A stretch of DNA of 15,245 bases from CBCXVS01 sp965178525 (GTDB lineage Bacteria > Tectomicrobia > Entotheonellia > Entotheonellales > Entotheonellaceae): NCBI GenBank assembly GCA_965178525.1, contig CBCXVS010000194.1, positions 1 to 15,245 of the forward strand. The letters are read 5' to 3'. A program made the position numbers and the translations under genes. Below, piece after piece: positions 14,744 through 15,245 of the stretch (positions are counted from its first letter, which is position 1; each line of letters opens with the position of its first letter). The notes under the pieces were generated by a model. It was not told the DNA's origin. It saw only the letters and a list, made by a program, of their open reading frames with translations, and did no database searches.

Positions 14744-14962
14744 ATGGCCAGAGCCGCTTTTCCACCTCTCCTATCCCGCGATGGATCGTTCCCCATCCTT
14801 CAAGACGACTGGTTGCGCCAGATCGTTCTGGAGAGCTATGCCAAGATGTATGGTGGGACGGCAGACAGGCAGGTTGTCATAGATGTCTTGGATCAAATAG
14901 ATCCAACGATGCTTAAGGTTACATCTTGCTCTTTGACGCCTGTCGTGAGTCGGAGTGCATGA
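14744..14962 (+). CDS. Small hypothetical ORF after rluD
   Basis: A 72-codon frame starts one base after the rluD stop and ends at TGA 14960-14962. Its middle (PILQDDWLRQIVLESYAKMY, then DRQVVIDVLDQIDPTML) looks like amphipathic helices and more protein-like than random sequence, but I recognise no family. No good ribosome-binding site is visible, and its last 44 bases oppose the zinc-ribbon gene on the other strand. It could be a small real gene, a decayed fragment or chance. Confidence 0.3.
   Translation: MARAAFPPLLSRDGSFPILQDDWLRQIVLESYAKMYGGTADRQVVIDVLDQIDPTMLKVTSCSLTPVVSRSA
14888..14906. other. Perfect inverted repeat between the convergent small ORFs
   Basis: TTGGATC (14888-14894), loop AAATA and GATCCAA (14900-14906) form a seven-bp perfect stem about 13 bases beyond the zinc-ribbon stop on the minus strand. 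No T run follows on either strand, so it is only a weak terminator candidate. Confidence 0.3.
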
Positions 14963-15149
14963 GAAGGCTATTTGTTGCACTGCAGATGGGGCACTGCATA
15001 TGTCGTTCCCAGCGACGCGGATCAGTCTTCCAAGGCTCGTCCCAAACTAGCAGGTCAGCTTCATCGCAAACTGGGCACTGCACGCTAACTTTGGCATCTT
15101 CTGCAACCACCTTAGCTATCTCAATCCATGTTTTCAAGCATCTGCTCAT
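14919..15149 (-). CDS. Small zinc-ribbon protein of unknown function
   Basis: This 76-residue protein has two CPxC knuckles (QCPVCDEADLLVWDEP and MQCPICSATNSLLM) separated by a Trp-rich linker with DPRRWERH. The spacing is that of a single four-cysteine zinc ribbon. An N-terminal helix (LKTWIEIAKVVAEDAK) precedes it, and the last dozen residues are low-complexity Ser/Lys. ATG 15149 is supported by AGGG about seven bases upstream and by a 4 bp ATGA overlap with the stop of the preceding minus-strand gene. That overlap suggests a co-translated pair, as in toxin/antitoxin or effector/immunity modules, but I do not recognise the family and this role is only a guess. Confidence 0.6.
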   Translation of the reverse strand: MSRCLKTWIEIAKVVAEDAKVSVQCPVCDEADLLVWDEPWKTDPRRWERHMQCPICSATNSLLMHSDSRQASKSKM

Positions 15150-15245
15150 GTTAATTCCCTAAAAATCCTAGTCCGAAGTTCCTCCCGTGATTCGGCGACA
15201 ACTTGTTGAAATAAAAACTCAAAAGCCTGAAACGAATCGACCTTT
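15146..15245 (-). CDS. C-terminal end of an unidentified gene entering from the right edge
   Basis: A minus-strand frame is open from the window edge to TGA 15148-15146, giving 32 residues that include QAFEFLFQQVVAESREELRT and end FRELT. It looks like a charged amphipathic C-terminal helix. Its stop overlaps the ATG of the zinc-ribbon gene by four bases, typical of translational coupling. Too little is present to identify it. The local sequence is richer in A and T than the rest of the window. Confidence 0.45.
   Translation of the reverse strand, partial: KVDSFQAFEFLFQQVVAESREELRTRIFRELT

Noticed and set aside
14888..14906. Rho-independent terminator
   Set aside because: The stem is perfect but no T tract follows on either strand; kept only as an inverted repeat.

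Overview
This window comes from a GC-rich diderm (Gram-negative-type) bacterium. It carries an LPS-assembly outer-membrane protein (LptD), both Kdo-activation genes (kdsA, kdsB), a lipid-linked sugar transferase and an LPS-type glycosyltransferase. I cannot name the phylum from sequence alone. A class-2 (eukaryote-like) isoleucyl-tRNA synthetase, an Fe-S-type tryptophanyl-tRNA synthetase, a metal-type KdsA and dispersed heptamer repeats point away from a typical enteric proteobacterium and toward a less-studied lineage, perhaps in the Methylomirabilota, Tectomicrobia, Nitrospirota or Desulfobacterota range (inference).

Layout. Bases 1-6534 (+) form a cell-envelope cluster: lptD, a GT4 glycosyltransferase, a polyprenyl-phosphate sugar phosphotransferase split by one in-frame TAG, kdsB and kdsA. 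Bases 6512-8655 (-) hold a two-gene membrane-quality-control operon, nfeD then an SPFH/stomatin gene, converging on kdsA with a 23 bp overlap. A 347 bp divergent intergenic region (8656-9002) carries a credible promoter and perhaps a small leader ORF before trpS. Bases 9003-14742 (+) form a tight run trpS, ileS, lspA, rluD. The last 500 bases are less GC-rich and look accessory: a small hypothetical ORF, and on the minus strand a zinc-ribbon protein preceded by the tail of another gene with a 4 bp stop/start overlap.

The most unusual signal is a family of perfect 7-bp tandem repeats at gene boundaries. Locus A (23-53) lies just after an RBS-supported ATG and puts that ATG out of frame with LptD; three units instead of four would restore a complete signal peptide. 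Locus B (kdsB/kdsA junction) and locus C (lspA/rluD junction) carry the same two-part element, a GGACTGA array plus an ATTCCGC array, in opposite orientations. At B the element supplies the end of kdsB; at C it supplies the start codon and N-terminus of rluD. Seven-bp units shift the reading frame when copy number changes, so lptD and rluD are candidate slippage-controlled genes. Assembly copy-number error at locus A is the main competing explanation.
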